A stretch of 64,000 nt of DNA from Oscillospiraceae bacterium (GCA_017887325.1 JAGHIE010000012.1:1-64000), one strand, 5' to 3'. Counted from the stretch's first letter, positions 1 through 10,060 are shown. Made by a program: numbers and translations. The notes: generated by a model from the sequence alone, not told the origin.

Positions 1-36
1 CGATATTTTACTTAAGCTTAACTTGTAAGCCTCTGT

Positions 37-65
37 ATTATATCATACTTTCAAAAGCTTGTCAA
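37..65 (-). promoter_or_regulatory. Consensus sigma-A promoter firing leftward out of the window
   Basis: Reverse strand TTGACA (60-65), 17-nt spacer, TATAAT (37-42). Both hexamers are perfect. Confidence 0.75.
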
Positions 66-192
66 CTACTTTTTTCATTCAGTAATCTCTTTCAGCTCTC
101 TCGCTTCCTTCTCTCGAAGACAGCTTATATATATTACCACACCTTTTACCCTTTGTCAATACCTTTTTTCGACTTTTTTTATTCTTTTTTTA

Positions 193-221
193 TTGACTAT
201 ATATTACTTTTGTTATACAAT
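193..221 (+). promoter_or_regulatory. Putative sigma-A promoter of the GH125 gene
   Basis: TTGACT (193-198), 17-nt spacer, TACAAT (216-221). Confidence 0.6.
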
Positions 222-297
222 TACCTTGATATTATTAAAAGTATTTTTTTATAATATTTATTAATAATGTAACATATAAAGAAAGGATGATTATCTA

Positions 298-1584
298 ATG
301 AAACAATTACCAAAATCAATGGAAGTTTTAATCCAAGATATTGAAAACAAATTAAAAGATGATCCTAAATTAGTAGAAATGTTTAAAAATTGTTATACAA
401 ACACTTTAGACACTACTGTAAAAAAATTAGAAGATGGTTCTACATATGTAATAACAGGTGATATTCCTGCTATGTGGTTGAGAGACTCTGTATGTCAATT
501 AAGACCTTACTTAGTATTAGCTAAAGAAGATAAAGAAATCGAAGATTTACTAGTTGGATTAGTTAAACGACAAATGATTTGTGTTAACATTGATCCATAT
601 GCTAATGCTTTTAATGAAACAGATAACGGAAACTGTTGGGAAAAAGATGAAACAGATATGGGACCATATATCTGGGAAAGAAAATATGAAATCGACTCTT
701 TATGCTATCCTATTCAATTAGCTTACTTAATTTGGAAAAATACAGGAGCTACAAAACAATTTGACGAAGAATTTTTAGAAGGATGTAAAAAAATCGTTCA
801 TGTTTTCAAAACAGAACAAAACCATGAAGAAAACTCTCCATATAAATTCATTCGTAGAAATTCATTTTTTACAGATACTTTATCAAGAGATGGTAAAGGT
901 TCATTAGTTAAATCAAACATTGGACTAACATGGTCAGGTTTTAGACCTAGTGATGATGCTTGTACATATGGATATTTAATTCCATCAAACATGTTTGCAG
1001 TAGTTGTTTTAGGTTATTTAGATGAAATTTTATCAAAATTCTATAACAATGAAGATTTCAGAAAAACAGTATGTGAATTAAAAGAAGAAATCTATAATGG
1101 TATCGAAGAACATGGTATAACAAGAACAGAAGCTTTCGGAAACGTATATGCATACGAAGTAGATGGATTTGGACAATTCAATTTAATGGACGATGCAAAT
1201 GTTCCTAGCCTTTTAGCTATGAGTTATTTAGGATATAAAGGAAAAGATGCAGAAGTTGAAGCTAACACAAGAAAATTAATATTAAGTGAAGCTAACCCAT
1301 ATTTCTATTCAGGTACTAAAGCTGAAGGTATTGGTAGTCCACATACACCAACTCGCTATATTTGGCACATTTCATTAGCTATGCAAGGATTAACATCTGA
1401 TAGCAAAGAAGAAAAACTAAGAATTCTAAATGTATTAAAAAATACAGATGGTGGCAAAAACTTAATGCATGAAGGTTTCCATGTAGATGATGATACTAAA
1501 TACACTAGAGAATGGTTCTCTTGGGCAAACGCAATGTTTAGCGAATTAGTATTAGATTACTGTGGATATAAAATCGAAAGATAA
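298..1584 (+). CDS. Glycoside hydrolase family 125 protein (exo-alpha-1,6-mannosidase; DUF1237)
   Basis: Family-like sequence (TGDIPAMWLRDSVCQLRPY, MDDANVPSLL, GIGSPHTP, WHISLAMQ); RBS aaagga upstream. Confidence 0.9.
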   Translation: MKQLPKSMEVLIQDIENKLKDDPKLVEMFKNCYTNTLDTTVKKLEDGSTYVITGDIPAMWLRDSVCQLRPYLVLAKEDKEIEDLLVGLVKRQMICVNIDPYANAFNETDNGNCWEKDETDMGPYIWERKYEIDSLCYPIQLAYLIWKNTGATKQFDEEFLEGCKKIVHVFKTEQNHEENSPYKFIRRNSFFTDTLSRDGKGSLVKSNIGLTWSGFRPSDDACTYGYLIPSNMFAVVVLGYLDEILSKFYNNEDFRKTVCELKEEIYNGIEEHGITRTEAFGNVYAYEVDGFGQFNLMDDANVPSLLAMSYLGYKGKDAEVEANTRKLILSEANPYFYSGTKAEGIGSPHTPTRYIWHISLAMQGLTSDSKEEKLRILNVLKNTDGGKNLMHEGFHVDDDTKYTREWFSWANAMFSELVLDYCGYKIER

Positions 1585-1601
1585 AATTAAATAATTAAAA
1601 T

Positions 1602-1634
1602 AAAAAAGCTATGCTAAATTGCATAGCTTTTTTA
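1602..1634 (+). terminator. Rho-independent terminator
   Basis: aaaaaagctatgc-taaatt-gcatagctttttt. Confidence 0.8.
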
Positions 1635-1676
1635 TTTTAGGTAAAAATTAATATATAAACTTAAAGGAGTGATAAT

Positions 1677-1817
1677 ATGAAAGATAATAAAAAGAAAAAT
1701 AAGTTTTCTGACTTAAGAAACAAATCACAAAAAATCAAATCTGATGTTGAAGGAAGTTATACAGGTGTTCCTGAGGATAAAAATGAACGCCCAATACAAG
1801 ACGCTGATGATTTATAA
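1677..1817 (+). CDS. Small acidic-tailed protein of unknown function, 46 aa (not in the ORF track)
   Basis: RBS aaaggagtgata; MKDNKKKNKFSDLRNKSQKIKSDVEGSYTGVPEDKNERPIQDADDL*; terminator follows directly. Confidence 0.65.
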   Translation: MKDNKKKNKFSDLRNKSQKIKSDVEGSYTGVPEDKNERPIQDADDL

Positions 1818-1818
1818 A

Positions 1819-1850
1819 AAAAGAGTAACATAAATGTTACTCTTTTTTTA
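1819..1850. terminator. Bidirectional terminator between convergent genes
   Basis: aaaaaagagtaacataaatgttactctttttt. Confidence 0.8.
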
Positions 1851-2532
1851 CTACACAGCATGTTGCAACAAAAACTTTCTTTGCCCCGTTTTCCAACAAT
1901 ACTTTACTACATTCATTAACTGTACTACCAGTAGTAAAAACATCATCTACTAACAAAACCGTCTTACCTTTTATTTTAGAATTATCAAATATCTTATAAC
2001 AATCTCTTAAATTATTAAGTCTTAAATTATAACTTAATTTATTTTGTTCTTTTGTATTTCTTATCTTGGTGATAATTCTTTTATAATAATCTAATCCCAT
2101 TTCATATGACAAATATTTTGCAATTAATTCTGATTGATTATACCCTCTATACCATCTTTTCTTATAATACATTGGAACTTCAACCACCAAATCAATTTCT
2201 CTCTTATACTTAAATTCATTTAACTTTTTAAATATAATTTTTGAAAATGCTTTGGCGTTATATCCAAATCCATTAAACTTCATATCTAATATCGCATCTT
2301 TCACCTTATCTTCATATACAAAAGGTGATATAAGATAACTGAAATAATATTTACCAAAACAAATACAATCTTTTTCTAAACAAGAACGACATCTATCTTG
2401 TGGTAATTGAACAATCTCATTAATACACTTATCACAAACAAACTCATTGTAATGTAATAATTCATCACAAAATAAACACTTAGATGTAAATATCATATGT
2501 CGTAATCTATCTATAAATACAGTAATCCACAT
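1837..2532 (-). CDS. comF: ComF family protein / phosphoribosyltransferase
   Basis: N-terminal CLFC..C..C zinc cluster; PRPP motif VLLVDDVFTTGSTV. Confidence 0.9.
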   Translation of the reverse strand: MWITVFIDRLRHMIFTSKCLFCDELLHYNEFVCDKCINEIVQLPQDRCRSCLEKDCICFGKYYFSYLISPFVYEDKVKDAILDMKFNGFGYNAKAFSKIIFKKLNEFKYKREIDLVVEVPMYYKKRWYRGYNQSELIAKYLSYEMGLDYYKRIITKIRNTKEQNKLSYNLRLNNLRDCYKIFDNSKIKGKTVLLVDDVFTTGSTVNECSKVLLENGAKKVFVATCCVVKKE

Positions 2533-3545
2533 TAATAAAAAACTTCTCCATCAAAAAAATTAACAATTGTATTTATTTTATCATATAAAACTAATCCAGC
2601 ATAATCATTTGCACTCAATTGATTAGAGTAATATTTAATAAATATATTTTTACAATCATCTTGAACGCTTTTTTGAGATTGTATATTCAAAAAATATCCA
2701 CTATTCACCAACTCATTATTTAAAGTACCATATACAAAACCTGCGGGATTGAATCTATTAATTTGATAGTATAGTACATTCATTTTATTTTTCCCTATAA
2801 TTTCAGAATTTATATCATAAGCATTATTTAAAAAGTTACTAACTGATAAATTGTAATTGTTTTTTATTTTGTATATGATACTATTTCCTTGCATATAATA
2901 ATCAATAGAATTTCCACTACTATCATCTATTAAAATAAATTTTGTTGTATATCCTAAATTTTGCAAATTAAAGAAATAGTTACTTGGAATAGAATATACC
3001 ATATTCTCCAAAAAACCAACCATTTCTTCTGCCACAGATATATCACTTATATATCCATAATTACTATCGACTATATTTTCACACCAATTAAAAGAAACTG
3101 ATATACCATAATTTTCTAAAGACTGTATTCTATTCATCAAATCTTGATAAGAAATATTCGTTTCATCATTTGAGTTATCAGTATCAGATGATGTCTGATT
3201 ATTATCTTCACTACTATCTTTAGATGACTCTGTAGATTCATTATTTTCACTTTCAAACATATCTTCTTCAAAAGATATTGTTGTAGAACTATTCTTATCA
3301 TCTTTATCGTTTTTATCATTTTTATTATTTTGAGTTTTACTTGAAGATGAGTTACTATTTTTCTTTTTACTAGAAGAACTACTACCCTTATTTTTTGATG
3401 AATTACCCTCTATGTCATTCAAAGAACTTTCTTTGGTATTATATATTATCTTGGTTTCATTACTATTTTTGAAAAATCCCAAAAATATAAAAATCGATAC
3501 TATTAAAAATATCACTAAACAAGTCAAAAAATTTTCCTTTTTCAT
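2532..3545 (-). CDS. Membrane-anchored protein with Ser/Asn/Lys low-complexity linker and C-terminal globular domain, unknown function
   Basis: N-terminal TM (FLTCLVIFLIVSIFIFLGFF); about 100 aa SSSKKKNSNSSSSKTQNNKND... linker; abuts comF. Confidence 0.75.
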   Translation of the reverse strand: MKKENFLTCLVIFLIVSIFIFLGFFKNSNETKIIYNTKESSLNDIEGNSSKNKGSSSSSKKKNSNSSSSKTQNNKNDKNDKDDKNSSTTISFEEDMFESENNESTESSKDSSEDNNQTSSDTDNSNDETNISYQDLMNRIQSLENYGISVSFNWCENIVDSNYGYISDISVAEEMVGFLENMVYSIPSNYFFNLQNLGYTTKFILIDDSSGNSIDYYMQGNSIIYKIKNNYNLSVSNFLNNAYDINSEIIGKNKMNVLYYQINRFNPAGFVYGTLNNELVNSGYFLNIQSQKSVQDDCKNIFIKYYSNQLSANDYAGLVLYDKINTIVNFFDGEVFY

Positions 3546-3581
3546 ATATCCATTTTTCCCTAATAAATATTTTTATAAAAC

Positions 3582-3616
3582 AAAAAATCATAAACTCCTA
3601 AGAGTTTATGATTTTC
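3582..3616 (-). terminator. Terminator of the tRNA cluster
   Basis: Reverse strand aatcataaactc-ttag-gagtttatgattttttg. Confidence 0.75.
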
Positions 3617-3620
3617 AAAT

Positions 3621-3696
3621 TGGTTGGGCTAGATGGATTCGAACCATCGGAATGCTGGAGTCAAAGTCCAGTGCCTTACCGCTTGGCTATAGCCCA
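3621..3696 (-). tRNA. tRNA-Gln (TTG)
   Basis: Cloverleaf with anticodon arm CTGGA-CTTTGAC-TCCAG, GGTTCGAATCC T-arm, encoded CCA. Confidence 0.95.
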
Positions 3697-3705
3697 TCAT
3701 TTAAA

Positions 3706-3783
3706 TGGGGTGGATAGTGAGATTCGAACTCACGGCCTCCAGAGCCACAATCTGGCGCGCTAACCAACTGCGCTATACCCACC
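3706..3783 (-). tRNA. tRNA-His (GTG)
   Basis: Cloverleaf with CCAGA-TTGTGGC-TCTGG anticodon arm; G-1 paired with C73; encoded CCA. Confidence 0.95.
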
Positions 3784-3792
3784 ATATCTAAA

Positions 3793-3869
<77 letters not shown>

Positions 3870-3890
3870 ATATACAACCTTTAAGGTTTA

Positions 3891-3964
3891 TGGAGCGGGT
3901 GATGGGAATCGAACCCACGCGACCAGCTTGGAAGGCTGGGATTCTACCATTGAACTACACCCGC
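3891..3964 (-). tRNA. tRNA-Gly (TCC)
   Basis: Cloverleaf with CCAGC-CTTCCAA-GCTGG anticodon arm; encoded CCA. Confidence 0.95.
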
Positions 3965-4048
3965 ATATTCAATTGTGACTTCATAAAAACCTTTTTTATC
4001 CTTCGCTTTAGGCTTTCGTTTTTTTCGTACCCCTCAGCGACGAATATT

Positions 4049-4077
4049 ATTTTATCATGCAAAGTAATAAAAGTCAA
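4049..4077 (-). promoter_or_regulatory. Promoter of the tRNA cluster
   Basis: TTGACT (4072-4077), 17-nt spacer, TAAAAT (4049-4054) on the reverse strand. Confidence 0.6.
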
Positions 4078-4246
4078 CACTTTTTTTAAAAAAAATTTAG
4101 TTTTATTCTTTTTACTATATTTATTTTAATAAAATATGTTTTTTTATTTAAATTTTACAACAAGTTGACATAAATCAAATATAAATATACAAGTATTGTA
4201 TTATAATAGATATAATGGTATAATCTAGTAAAGTATTTTTAAGGAT

Positions 4247-5128
4247 TTGATAATTATGAAAATAAGAAAAGCAATAATACCAGCAGCAGGATTAGGAACT
4301 AGGGTTCTTCCCGCCACTAAATCTATGCCAAAAGAGATGTTACCAATAGTTGATAAACCTGCTATACAATATATAGTAGAAGAAGCGGTAGCAAGTGGAA
4401 TTGAAGAAATATGTATTATCCTCAGCAGAGGTAAAGAAGTAGTAGTAGACCACTTTGATAAATCACCTGAATTAGAAAACAAATTAAAAGAAAGCGGAAA
4501 AGATGATTTATACAATGAAGTTGTTAATATATCAAAATTAGCAAATATAACATATGTAAGACAAGCAGAACCAAAAGGTTTAGGACATGCTGTGTTGTGT
4601 GCTAAAAGTTTTATAGGAAATGAACCTTTTGCTGTATTATATGGAGATGATGTTATATTAGGCGATTATCCATGTTGTAAGCAATTAACAGAACAATATG
4701 AAAAACATGGTTTAGGCTGTGTTTGTATGAAAGAAGTACCTTTTGAACAAGTTACTAGATATTCATCATTAAAAGTTGATAATATAGAAAATAATATATA
4801 TAAAGTTACAGATATGGTAGAAAAACCTGCAACAAAAGAACAAGCTTTTTCAAATTTCTCAATATTAGGTAGATGTGTACTTCCTCCTGAAATATTTGAT
4901 ATATTAGAAAACTTACCAACTGGAGCTGGTGGAGAATATCAACTTACAGATGCTATGAAAATTTTAGCACGAGAAAAAGGAATGATAGGTGTAGATTTTA
5001 TAGGAACACGCTATGATATGGGCAATAAACTTGGAATACTACAAGCAAGTATAGAAACAGCGCTAAAACATAAAGAAATAGCAGATGACTTTAGAAAATA
5101 TTTAAAAGAGTTATGTAAAACATTATAA
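4247..5128 (+). CDS. galU: UTP-glucose-1-phosphate uridylyltransferase (start may be 4256)
   Basis: KAIIPAAGLGTRVLPATKSMPKEMLPIVDKPAIQYIVEEA. Confidence 0.95.
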   Translation: MIIMKIRKAIIPAAGLGTRVLPATKSMPKEMLPIVDKPAIQYIVEEAVASGIEEICIILSRGKEVVVDHFDKSPELENKLKESGKDDLYNEVVNISKLANITYVRQAEPKGLGHAVLCAKSFIGNEPFAVLYGDDVILGDYPCCKQLTEQYEKHGLGCVCMKEVPFEQVTRYSSLKVDNIENNIYKVTDMVEKPATKEQAFSNFSILGRCVLPPEIFDILENLPTGAGGEYQLTDAMKILAREKGMIGVDFIGTRYDMGNKLGILQASIETALKHKEIADDFRKYLKELCKTL

Positions 5129-5160
5129 AAAAAGAGCAGTTTTAAAACTGCTCTTTTTAT
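5127..5160. terminator. Bidirectional terminator
   Basis: aaaaaaagagcagttttaaaactgctctttttatttt. Confidence 0.75.
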
Positions 5161-6683
5161 TTTACTTTAGGAAACTTAATTATAACTTCAAACAAATCGG
5201 CTTTTATGTTTATATCGAATTGATAATCCATATTAACTGCTAAATTTTTAGCAATATAAAGACCTAATCCACTTCCTTCAGTATTTCTTGAACTATCCCC
5301 TCTAATAAACTGATCTGTAACTTGTTCTTTAGATATATTTAATCTATTCTTAGATATGTTTTTTAAAGATAAGACATAATACTCTTCATCAATGAATAAA
5401 TCCAAATATACTCTACTATTTTTTAGTGAGTATTTTAAAACATTTGAAAAAAGATTTTCTAATATTCTCCACAAATATCTTCCATCGGCTTTAATAATTA
5501 AATTTTCTCTGGGAATATTCTCAACTAATTCTAATTTATTTTTTTTAAGTTGTTCATCATATTCGCCACAAATTTGTCCGACAATTTCATTTAAATCAAT
5601 ATCTTCAAAATTCATTGAAATATTATTTGTACCAACCTTACTAGCCTCTATCAAATCTTCTATCAACACTTTTAATCTCTTAGATTTATTATGAATAATT
5701 CTTGTATATTCACTAATTTGTTCATTTGAAGGATTATTATATGTTATTAAGTCTGAGTAATTGATTATAGAAGTCAAAGGTGTTTTTATATCATGGGATA
5801 CATTTGTAATTAATTCTGTTCTAAATCTTTCTGATTTCAACTTATCTTCCAATGAATTTTGATAAACCATATTCTCATAATTTTTTCTTTTATCGAAAGA
5901 AAACCTAGTAGAAATCTTCATTGTAAAGAAAACTAACACCGCAACTACTATACAATAAAACAATGAAACCTTATTAAAGTAATCGAACTTATTTATATAT
6001 TCTCCCAAAGAAACTTCATAATAATAATCAATTTCCATATTCATCAAATATAGTAAATAAATAAATATAAGTATAGTAATTATTTGTAAAGTAGATAAAA
6101 TTATAAATATAGGACTCTTAACTCCAAATTCTTTATAAAATCTATAAAAAGTCAACTTTTTATATCTATCATCTTTTATTAGTAATACAAAAATTGCAAA
6201 TATAGTAATAACTTCTGTTAAAAACAATATAGTTGGTAATAAAATGATATTTAAAAAATCTCTATTAATATAAGATTCTTGAACAACTAATCTAAAAAAT
6301 AAGATTACATTTATTAAAATAGCAACATAAAACCAAATTTTTAAATTTTTAATTTCTATTTTATCTAATCTTGATTTATTTTTTAACAATATCAATACCA
6401 TATTTACTATCAATAATATTATAAAAATCGGAGTTAAAAATCTAAAAGGTGCTATTGAATCCATGTATGTTATATTACCAGAAGTAAAATGATAAAGAGC
6501 AAATTTATCAATATAATAAAATCTAAAACTATTTACGCTATAACACAAATTATTATAAACACCTAAATATGATAATATTAAAAGTATTCCAAAACTAAAA
6601 TATAAAATTTTTTTACTATTTAAAATTTTATCTCTTACAATACCCTTAAATTTTGTTACATCAATATTTTTTAAATCAATCAT
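5157..6683 (-). CDS. Membrane sensor histidine kinase
   Basis: Multiple TMs; HisKA NVSHDIKTPLTSIINY; HATPase GSGLGLYIAKN. Confidence 0.9.
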   Translation of the reverse strand: MIDLKNIDVTKFKGIVRDKILNSKKILYFSFGILLILSYLGVYNNLCYSVNSFRFYYIDKFALYHFTSGNITYMDSIAPFRFLTPIFIILLIVNMVLILLKNKSRLDKIEIKNLKIWFYVAILINVILFFRLVVQESYINRDFLNIILLPTILFLTEVITIFAIFVLLIKDDRYKKLTFYRFYKEFGVKSPIFIILSTLQIITILIFIYLLYLMNMEIDYYYEVSLGEYINKFDYFNKVSLFYCIVVAVLVFFTMKISTRFSFDKRKNYENMVYQNSLEDKLKSERFRTELITNVSHDIKTPLTSIINYSDLITYNNPSNEQISEYTRIIHNKSKRLKVLIEDLIEASKVGTNNISMNFEDIDLNEIVGQICGEYDEQLKKNKLELVENIPRENLIIKADGRYLWRILENLFSNVLKYSLKNSRVYLDLFIDEEYYVLSLKNISKNRLNISKEQVTDQFIRGDSSRNTEGSGLGLYIAKNLAVNMDYQFDINIKADLFEVIIKFPKVK

Positions 6684-7387
6684 TTTAAATCCACCACCTT
6701 ATACCCTAGTCCATAAACTATTTTCAAATATCTTGGTTCTTTTGGATTTATTTCAATTTTTTCTCTTATATGTCTTATATGTACAGAAATAGTTTTCCCA
6801 ACATCAAAAGCTGGTTCTTTCCAAACTTTCTCATAAATTTGCTTTGCACTTAAAACAATATCTTTATTTTGAACTAATAGTTTTAAAATTTTATATTCTG
6901 TTGCAGTTAAAACGACTTCTTCTCCATCTACTAAAACTTTCTTTTTATCATCATCAATATACAATCCACCTGCTATATAAGTATTATCACTCTGTTTAGT
7001 TGTTTCTTTTATACCTCCTAAACTTGAATATCTTCTAATGTTAGCCCTCACTCTAGCAATCAATTCAGTATGATTAAAAGGCTTTGTAATATAATCATCA
7101 GCTCCAATATTTAAACCTAATATTCTATCTGTATCTTCACTCTTAGCGCTTAAAAAAATTATAGGAATATTACTAAACTCCCTTATCTTAATAGCGGTAG
7201 TAAATCCGTCCATATTAGGCATCATAATATCAAGTAATATTAAATGAATTTCATTTGACTTTACTATATCGATAGCCTTTAACCCATCTGAAGCTTTAAA
7301 AACTTCAAAATCCTCATTTTTTAAATAAATTTGTAAAGCATCTCTTATTTCTTTTTCATCGTCGCATACTAATATTTTGTATTTCAT
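6680..7387 (-). CDS. OmpR/PhoB-family response regulator
   Basis: ILVCDDEKEIRDAL, LILLDIMMPNMDG; winged-helix C-terminus VRHIREKIE...YGLGYK; overlaps the kinase gene. Confidence 0.95.
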   Translation of the reverse strand: MKYKILVCDDEKEIRDALQIYLKNEDFEVFKASDGLKAIDIVKSNEIHLILLDIMMPNMDGFTTAIKIREFSNIPIIFLSAKSEDTDRILGLNIGADDYITKPFNHTELIARVRANIRRYSSLGGIKETTKQSDNTYIAGGLYIDDDKKKVLVDGEEVVLTATEYKILKLLVQNKDIVLSAKQIYEKVWKEPAFDVGKTISVHIRHIREKIEINPKEPRYLKIVYGLGYKVVDLK

Positions 7388-7510
7388 ATTAAAACTTCCT
7401 TCCTTGTTTAATTTCTACATCTAATATATCATACATTATCAAAAATAGAGATTATAAATTACTAAGATTTTACTAATTTATTATACATTAAAAAAATAAT
7501 TATTAAAATA

Positions 7511-7544
7511 AAAAACATCACTATAAAAGTGATGTTTTTATTTT
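7511..7544 (-). terminator. Terminator downstream of the dlt-like operon
   Basis: aaaaacatcactataaaagtgatgttttta. Confidence 0.75.
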
Positions 7545-8505
7545 AAACCTTATTTAAAAGCCCATTATAATGTTTTACACTATTATGCCAATCTGAATAT
7601 TCTTTATCATTTCTTTTATCTTTTAATAAATTAGGATATTTTTCTAAAATATATTTTCCAATATATTCAGTAGCTTTTGAAGCACCATTAATATTCATAT
7701 GGTTTCCATTATCTCTAAAGTCAGTTTTTAAATTCAATTCATAACCATCTAAAGGAGTATTCATATCAATAAACTCTACACCATGCTTTTCTGCCAAAGC
7801 TTTAACATAATTATGTTTTGAATAATTCCAAGAACTAGCACTAGGTAATTCTAGGAAAAAAACTTCAATATTATTCTTTTTACATGTATTTACAAATTGT
7901 TCAACATATTTTAAATTTTCTTTAGGCATTGGTTTAGGTTTAGCATCTTTACTACCCATATAATCAGTTGAATATTTAGTTTTAAAAACCTTATTAGATG
8001 GAACTAAGCCTTTGTTCATATCAACTTTATTTTTTCTACTTGGTATTTTGTAAAAATCTCTCGCTTTTAATTCTTTCCAACGAGAATGGAACATGAAAGG
8101 AGATAATAAAATATTAGATTCGTCAATTTGAAATTTACTTTCTTTATAAAAACAATCTGTTTCTAAAATAGCTATTTTAGGTTTTTGAGTTTTTAGTGTT
8201 TTATCTAATAATAAATTAATATTATTTAAAGTTTGTAGTGGCCTACCTGAAGCATATGAAGTATAACCATATTTATCAAATAGTACAGCAGGTGCAAAAC
8301 CAGAATATACATCAGAATTCCCATAAACTACAACATCTAAAGAATTAACTGGTTCTGCCATAAATCCCATACCTCTGTAATAATGAGTACCACCTGAATC
8401 ATTAATATCTTTAGGCGCTACTATCAAACATATATAAAAATATATCCCAAAACTAATAATAAAACATAAAAATATGGATATAATTTTTTTCATTTTAGTA
8501 GTCAT
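7543..8505 (-). CDS. DltD-like SGNH-fold protein (start revised from 8562 to 8505)
   Basis: N-terminal TM; VYGNSDVYSGFAP and DNGNHMNINGA blocks; GGAGG RBS in front of ATG at 8505. Confidence 0.8.
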   Translation of the reverse strand: MTTKMKKIISIFLCFIISFGIYFYICLIVAPKDINDSGGTHYYRGMGFMAEPVNSLDVVVYGNSDVYSGFAPAVLFDKYGYTSYASGRPLQTLNNINLLLDKTLKTQKPKIAILETDCFYKESKFQIDESNILLSPFMFHSRWKELKARDFYKIPSRKNKVDMNKGLVPSNKVFKTKYSTDYMGSKDAKPKPMPKENLKYVEQFVNTCKKNNIEVFFLELPSASSWNYSKHNYVKALAEKHGVEFIDMNTPLDGYELNLKTDFRDNGNHMNINGASKATEYIGKYILEKYPNLLKDKRNDKEYSDWHNSVKHYNGLLNKV

Positions 8506-8506
8506 A

Positions 8507-10060
8507 TTAAAAACCTCCATAAATAGGGTCTGGTGGTAAATAATCAAGACCATAAGCACCAAATACTACAATGACTGTAAATAATGCAAAGCAAACAAAG
8601 TATTTTTTAATAGAAGACAAATTATTAAACTTATCTTCAATATCTATACCTTTAATTTTAGCAACAGCACCTAATATTAAAATACCTATAGAAACTATCA
8701 AAGCTAAAATGTCTTGCATTTCCAATATTTTTAATAGATTAAAATATTCTCCATTTTTAAATATTGATAAAATCATATTACCAAATACAGACATATTTTC
8801 TGCTCTAAACATAATCATACCAATTAATACTAATAAAAATGTTTTTACAACTCTTATAGAAATAAGAATTTTATTGTCATTACTAATATTATTTTTTGCA
8901 AGTATTTTTTCTACATATGGAGAAATAATATTAAATAGAATCATTAAAATAAAATAATATAAACCATAACATACATATTTAATACTTGCACCATGCCACA
9001 ATCCTGTTAAAAACCAAACAACTAACAAAGATATTGTTATAGTAACAAAATTTGAAATATTAAAGCTTAATTTTTGAGTTGATTTTCTTAAAAATTTTGA
9101 TGTTGATACTGGATAGAAAACATAATCTCTAAACCAAGCACCCAATGATATATGCCATCTTCTCCAAAACTCACCAACATTTTTAGAAATAAAAGGTAAA
9201 TCAAAGTTCTTAGACAACTCTATATTGAATATCTTAGAAATACCTCTTGCTATATCAATATATCCAGAAAATTCTGCATATAATTGTACAGTAAATGCTA
9301 CACCACCTAATAATATAGTAACACCACCATATTTCCCGTTATCTTTAAATACTGCGTCTGAAATCATAGAAGCACGATTTGCAACCATAAATATTTTAAA
9401 TAAACCCCATAAAATTTTTGCGATACCATTATATAAATTATTAACGTTTATATTGTCACCTTTTTCCATTTGAGGCATTAACAAATCATATCTTCCAAAA
9501 GGACCTTCATGTAGTTGAGGCAAAAAGCAAATAAATAAACCAACTTTTAATATATTTTTTTCTGCTTTATATTTGCCCCTAAATACATCTATAACATATC
9601 CTAATGCTTGCAATGTATAGTAAGATAAACCTAAAGGTAAAGCTATTTTTAAAATAAAAGGCTCATAATTTCCACCGAATTTATTTAATATATTAGTGGT
9701 AGTTAAAGCAAAAAAGTTAAAATATTTTAATATCAATAAAATTCCAACATTTATAACTATATAGGATAAAACAACAATTTGTTTTTTCTGTTTAATTTTT
9801 GCTTTAACTTTTTTTCTCACTTCTTTGTCAAGTGCCTTAATATCAACACTTTGCGTAATTTTATCCATTATAATTCCTGATAAAAATGTAGTTAAAACTG
9901 TAGCTAAAATAAATACAACAGTAAATTTACTTATATAACATAAGAAAGCTAAACTAATAGCTAATAGAACAATATAACGCTGTCTGCGAGGGCAAACAGC
10001 GTAAATAGCTATAGTGACTGCTGTAAATATTAATAACATAGTCATCATAAAGTAAGGCAT
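8507..10060 (-). CDS. MBOAT family O-acyltransferase (DltB/AlgI-like)
   Basis: Multi-TM; EGPFGRYDLLMPQ, NVGEFWRRWHISLGAWFRDYVFYP, FLTGLWHGASIKYVCYGLY with the MBOAT His. Confidence 0.9.
   Translation of the reverse strand: MPYFMMTMLLIFTAVTIAIYAVCPRRQRYIVLLAISLAFLCYISKFTVVFILATVLTTFLSGIIMDKITQSVDIKALDKEVRKKVKAKIKQKKQIVVLSYIVINVGILLILKYFNFFALTTTNILNKFGGNYEPFILKIALPLGLSYYTLQALGYVIDVFRGKYKAEKNILKVGLFICFLPQLHEGPFGRYDLLMPQMEKGDNINVNNLYNGIAKILWGLFKIFMVANRASMISDAVFKDNGKYGGVTILLGGVAFTVQLYAEFSGYIDIARGISKIFNIELSKNFDLPFISKNVGEFWRRWHISLGAWFRDYVFYPVSTSKFLRKSTQKLSFNISNFVTITISLLVVWFLTGLWHGASIKYVCYGLYYFILMILFNIISPYVEKILAKNNISNDNKILISIRVVKTFLLVLIGMIMFRAENMSVFGNMILSIFKNGEYFNLLKILEMQDILALIVSIGILILGAVAKIKGIDIEDKFNNLSSIKKYFVCFALFTVIVVFGAYGLDYLPPDPIYGGF

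Noticed and set aside
3137-3319. 60-aa minus-strand ORF inside 2532-3545
   Set aside because: Alternative frame of the low-complexity Ser/Asn linker.
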